In this document: piece after piece, positions 4,879-7,229 of the stretch
How the letters are laid out: each line of letters opens with the position of its first letter
Position numbering within the stretch: the stretch's first letter is position 1
Source of the DNA: an uncultured Haemophilus sp.
GTDB taxonomy: Bacteria; Pseudomonadota; Gammaproteobacteria; Enterobacterales; Pasteurellaceae
Direction of reading: 5' to 3'
Assembly: GCA_905205995.1 (NCBI GenBank)
Contig: CAJLFU010000066.1
Location: 1-7,229, forward strand
Length of the DNA stretch: 7,229 nucleotides
Made by a program: the position numbers and the translations under genes
Notes under the pieces: model-generated
Databases searched by the model: none
Told to the model about the DNA's origin: nothing
Seen by the model: only the letters and a program-made list of their open reading frames with translations

Positions 4879-6639
4879 GTGACTCCAACATCTTCGGAAC
4901 AAGCCTTAAATTGGCAAGCCTTACAACCAGAATTATCGATTACTGAACTTTCAGCTGAAAAGGCTGATTTTTGGTCATTACAAAAACATGCCACAAAAGC
5001 GATTTCTTTATTTTTAAAACAGCCTCGTCGTTCTTTGTTGGTTTTAAAAGCAGATGATCAAGCAGAATATGCTGATTTATTAGCAGAATTTATTCGCCAA
5101 GAACAGCCAAAAGAGCGGTCAGTTTTTGGGGTGAATTACGTAGTTGAGCAGGGTGATTCTTTTTCTTTCCCTCGTATTTATACTGAGCCAGCTCAATCAG
5201 CAGCGGATAATTTTGCCGCACAAGGTGATGTGCTGAAGGCATTACATGCCGATCAATTTAGTCTTTTTGGTAGTGTACGCGTTCACCCAAGTTCGCAAGA
5301 TATTTTGCTTACACCAGGTTTAGTGCATCAAGCCAATGGGGGCGTTTTGATTTTAAGCGCCGCAACGATGCTAAGCCAGTTTGATTTATGGCAACGCTTA
5401 AAACATATTTTGCAAACGCAAACTTTTGATTGGTATTCAGCCCATCCATTTAAAACCTTGCCTTGTGATATTCCAAGTTATCCACTTAATTTAAAAGTGG
5501 TGATTTTAGGCAATCGCACTGAAATTGCGACCTTAGGTGAGTTAGAAGAAGATCTTTACAGTTTGGCTGATTATGCTGAAATTGAAAGTTATTATTCTGT
5601 TGCACAACCTAAAGCACAAGAAAATTGGGCTAATTATGTGTTGGCATTAGCTTCAAAATATGAGCTTGATTTAGATTTAAGCGCATTAAATAAACTCTAT
5701 CAGTTATTGGTGCGTGAGAGTGAAGACCGCTTTTTAATTAACATTTCCCCGTTAAAAATAACAGAAATGTTACTCAACGCAGCGACGTTGTCACAAAAGC
5801 AAACCTTAAGTGCGATTGATTTTGAGCAAGCTTTTAAACAAAAGAACGAACAGCATGGTTTCTTACGTGAACGCACTTATGCAGATATTCTCAACGAACA
5901 AATTTATGTGGAAACCAACGGTGAAATTGTTGGGCAAATTAATGGCTTGTCTGTAATTGAATATCCAGGTACACCGGTTTGTTTCGGTGAACCTTCTCGC
6001 ATCAGCTGTTTAGTGCAGTTTGGTGATGGTGAAGTCGTGGATGTGGAGCGCAAAAACGAATTAGCGGGCAACCTACACGGAAAAGGCATGATGATTTCTG
6101 AAGCGTGCTTGGCAAGTATCTTAGAGTTGCCATCACAGTTACCATTTTCAGCTTCTTTAGTATTTGAGCAGTCTTATGGGGAAATTGATGGTGACAGTGC
6201 ATCTTTAGCTATTTTCTCCGTATTGGTCAGTGCATTATCTGATTTGCCATTGCCACAAAATATTGCCATTACCGGTACAATTGACCAATTTGGTTTGGTG
6301 CATGCAGTAGGTGGAGTGAATGATAAAATTGAAGGCTTTTTCACCATTTGCCAACGTCGTGGTTTAACGGGTAAACAAGGTGTGATTATTCCAGCAACGA
6401 CAATTCAACAACTAAGCTTATCTGACGAAGTGGTTGAGGCAGTGAAAAATGAGCAGTTCTTTATCTATCAAGTCGAAGATATTTATCAAACAGCTAAAAT
6501 CCTATTTGACCGCGATTTATTAGAAGAGAAAGAAGAATATGCGAAGGGTAAAGAGCCTATTGCGCGTTTAATTCAAAATCGAATTGCTTTCCGTTCGGAA
6601 ACGCCGAAAAAAAGCTGGTTAGATTTCTTTAAATCTTAA
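4879..6639 (+). CDS. lonH: LonH (YcbZ), Lon-type protease with degenerate ATPase region
   Basis: From GTG 4879 the protein has 586 residues, the length of E. coli YcbZ. The frame is open up to GTG 4837, but the likely promoter (-10 at 4843-4848) covers that codon, so I chose 4879; AAAGCGAGA at 4864-4872 is a plausible, imperfect ribosome binding site. The C-terminal third is a Lon (S16) protease domain with catalytic Ser440 in GDSAS and Lys483 in GGVNDKIEGF, 43 residues apart as in E. coli Lon. The N-terminal part resembles the LonB-type AAA+ region but is degraded: no clear Walker A is seen, and the Walker B-like GGVLILSAA (154-162) has Ser-Ala where Asp-Glu is expected. It is probably a cytoplasmic, ATP-independent or non-processive peptidase; substrates are unknown. 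fabA follows behind a terminator, the same order as in E. coli. Confidence 0.92.
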   Translation: MTPTSSEQALNWQALQPELSITELSAEKADFWSLQKHATKAISLFLKQPRRSLLVLKADDQAEYADLLAEFIRQEQPKERSVFGVNYVVEQGDSFSFPRIYTEPAQSAADNFAAQGDVLKALHADQFSLFGSVRVHPSSQDILLTPGLVHQANGGVLILSAATMLSQFDLWQRLKHILQTQTFDWYSAHPFKTLPCDIPSYPLNLKVVILGNRTEIATLGELEEDLYSLADYAEIESYYSVAQPKAQENWANYVLALASKYELDLDLSALNKLYQLLVRESEDRFLINISPLKITEMLLNAATLSQKQTLSAIDFEQAFKQKNEQHGFLRERTYADILNEQIYVETNGEIVGQINGLSVIEYPGTPVCFGEPSRISCLVQFGDGEVVDVERKNELAGNLHGKGMMISEACLASILELPSQLPFSASLVFEQSYGEIDGDSASLAIFSVLVSALSDLPLPQNIAITGTIDQFGLVHAVGGVNDKIEGFFTICQRRGLTGKQGVIIPATTIQQLSLSDEVVEAVKNEQFFIYQVEDIYQTAKILFDRDLLEEKEEYAKGKEPIARLIQNRIAFRSETPKKSWLDFFKS

Positions 6640-6645
6640 TTTCTT

Positions 6646-6675
6646 AAAAGCGAACCTTGTGTTCGCTTTTCTTTT
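6646..6675 (+). terminator. Rho-independent terminator after lonH
   Basis: A 10-bp perfect stem, AAAAGCGAAC (6646-6655) with GTTCGCTTTT (6661-6670), closes a 5-base loop; four T end the stem, then CTTTT. It begins 6 bases past the lonH stop and separates lonH from fabA. Confidence 0.85.
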
Positions 6676-6689
6676 ATCTTCATTTCACT

Positions 6690-6706
6690 GACTGATCCGA
6701 CAAGTT
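6690..6706. promoter_or_regulatory. FadR-like operator upstream of fabA
   Basis: GACTGATCCGACAAGTT matches the FadR consensus AACTGGTCYGACCAGTT at 14 of 17 positions, with the dyad centre at 6698. In E. coli, FadR binds a matching site here and activates fabA; long-chain acyl-CoA releases it. As I remember it, the E. coli site is AACTGATCGGACTTGTT, clearly the same element. Confidence 0.65.
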
Positions 6707-6707
6707 G

Positions 6708-6725
6708 AGCTAACAAGTGTTCGCT
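6708..6725. promoter_or_regulatory. FabR-like operator upstream of fabA
   Basis: AGCTAACAAGTGTTCGCT is an 18-bp inverted repeat (AGCTAACA / TGTTCGCT, one mismatched pair around a 2-base centre). It closely resembles the FabR site of E. coli fabA (AGCGTACACGTGTTAGCT from memory). FabR is the TetR-family repressor of unsaturated fatty acid genes. It starts 1 base after the FadR-like site, as in E. coli. Confidence 0.6.
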
Positions 6726-6726
6726 G

Positions 6727-6755
6727 TTTACATTTCTTATAAATCCCCATAGAAT
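6727..6755 (+). promoter_or_regulatory. fabA promoter (best consensus match)
   Basis: TTTACA (6727-6732, 5 of 6) and TAGAAT (6750-6755, 5 of 6) are separated by 17 bases, predicting a start near 6762 and a leader of about 46 bases. The FabR-like repeat ends 2 bases before this -35. A second, weaker pair, TTGAGC (6705-6710) and TTACAT (6728-6733), also spaced by 17, would put the FadR-like site near -42, as in E. coli. A short stem TTGGT/ACCAA (6765-6778) lies in the leader. Confidence 0.5.
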
Positions 6756-6807
6756 CCTCACTTATTGGTTGTAACCAAGCAAAACTATATATACAAGGAA
6801 ATAAAAA

Positions 6808-7229
6808 ATGGAAAACACCTGTACACCAAACATTAAAAGCAGCTATACCTATGAAGATTTATTAGCTTCTGGTCGTGGCGAATTATTTGGTAAAGAAGGC
6901 CCGCAACTTCCAGCACCAACGATGTTGATGATGGATCGTATTGTAAAAATGACCGAAGACGGTGGTGCGTTTGGTAAAGGGTATATTGAAGCGGAATTAG
7001 ATATTCATCCAGATTTACCGTTTTTCGGTTGTCACTTTATTGGTGACCCAGTCATGCCAGGCTGCTTAGGTTTAGATGCGATGTGGCAATTAGTCGGTTT
7101 CTTCCTTGGCTGGGTTGGCGGTAAAGGTAAAGGCCGTGCATTAGGCGTAGGTGAAGTGAAATTTACCGGACAAATCTTACCAACCGCGAAAAAAGTGGTT
7201 TATCGCATCAATATGAAACGCGTAATTAA
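6808..7229 (+). CDS. fabA: FabA, 3-hydroxydecanoyl-ACP dehydratase/isomerase, 3' end cut by window
   Basis: 140 codons are present before the window ends; the E. coli protein is 172 residues, so about 36 residues are missing. FabA dehydrates 3-hydroxyacyl-ACP and isomerises trans-2- to cis-3-decenoyl-ACP, the branch point to unsaturated fatty acids with FabB. It works as a cytoplasmic hot-dog-fold dimer. The motif FFGCHFIGDPVMPGCLGLDA holds catalytic His76 and Asp90, 14 apart as in E. coli (His71/Asp85 counting Met). LLASGRGELFG and GKGRALGVGEVKFTG are also FabA-specific and exclude FabZ. The N-terminus (MENTCTPNIKSSYTYEDLL) is about 5 residues longer than in E. coli. The start is supported by AAGGAA at 6795-6800, 7 bases upstream. 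Upstream FadR-like and FabR-like sites suggest dual control. Confidence 0.97.
   Translation, partial: MENTCTPNIKSSYTYEDLLASGRGELFGKEGPQLPAPTMLMMDRIVKMTEDGGAFGKGYIEAELDIHPDLPFFGCHFIGDPVMPGCLGLDAMWQLVGFFLGWVGGKGKGRALGVGEVKFTGQILPTAKKVVYRINMKRVI

Noticed and set aside
5904..6202. Two minus-strand open frames inside lonH
   Set aside because: Both are antisense to the conserved protease domain of LonH.
7031..7055. GTCAC/GTGAC dyad and a 10/13 matS-like string (GTGACCCAGTCAT) in fabA
   Set aside because: These bases encode the invariant FabA active-site segment (CHFIGDPVM), so protein constraint explains them.
1..7229. Mobile element, phage, toxin-antitoxin, defence or CRISPR system
   Set aside because: Every reading frame with real coding character belongs to a known core family. 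There are no direct repeat arrays, terminal inverted repeats, integrase or transposase motifs, and no tRNA that could serve as an attachment site.

Overview
The window reads as ordinary, AT-rich core chromosome of a gammaproteobacterium of the family Pasteurellaceae, most likely Haemophilus or a close relative. Two things point there. All the genes are close homologues of E. coli housekeeping genes, and there is one perfect Haemophilus-type DNA uptake sequence (AAGTGCGGT, on the minus strand at 2559-2567) plus several copies with one mismatch. I see no tRNA, rRNA, CRISPR array, insertion sequence, prophage or integration site, and no gap longer than about 170 bases without a gene.

Layout. Positions 1-1411 (minus) hold the N-terminal two thirds of yccS, an inner-membrane FUSC-like protein. 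A rho-independent terminator separates it from yccT (1506-2162, minus), a secreted DUF2057 protein. Divergent from yccT runs a plus-strand set: yccX (acylphosphatase), yqcC, truC (tRNA pseudouridine synthase) and yoaH, with yqcC-truC-yoaH packed as an operon. Next comes cspD (cold-shock-domain protein), ended by a strong hairpin that also closes the convergent matP (4285-4734, minus), the Ter macrodomain organiser. Divergent from matP is lonH/ycbZ (best start GTG 4879), a Lon-type protease with a degraded ATPase part. It is followed by a terminator and then fabA (6808 to the window end, partial), the dehydratase/isomerase that starts unsaturated fatty acid synthesis.

Regulation is the most informative part. 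Upstream of fabA there is a FadR-like operator directly followed by an 18-bp FabR-like inverted repeat, in the same order and with the same 1-bp gap as I recall for E. coli fabA. The matP promoter region carries an 11/13 match to matS, MatP's own binding site, next to a perfect TATAAT that lies so close to the ATG that the message may be leaderless. The lonH promoter overlaps the longest possible reading frame, which argues for the later GTG start and a 586-residue protein.

The genes do not form one pathway. They are small housekeeping units: tRNA modification, replication/chromosome organisation (cspD, matP), proteolysis and lipid synthesis. Blocks that are separate in E. coli (yccT/yccX, yqcC-truC, yoaH, cspD, matP/lonH-fabA) are joined here. 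I found no convincing undescribed system; the best leads are regulatory.
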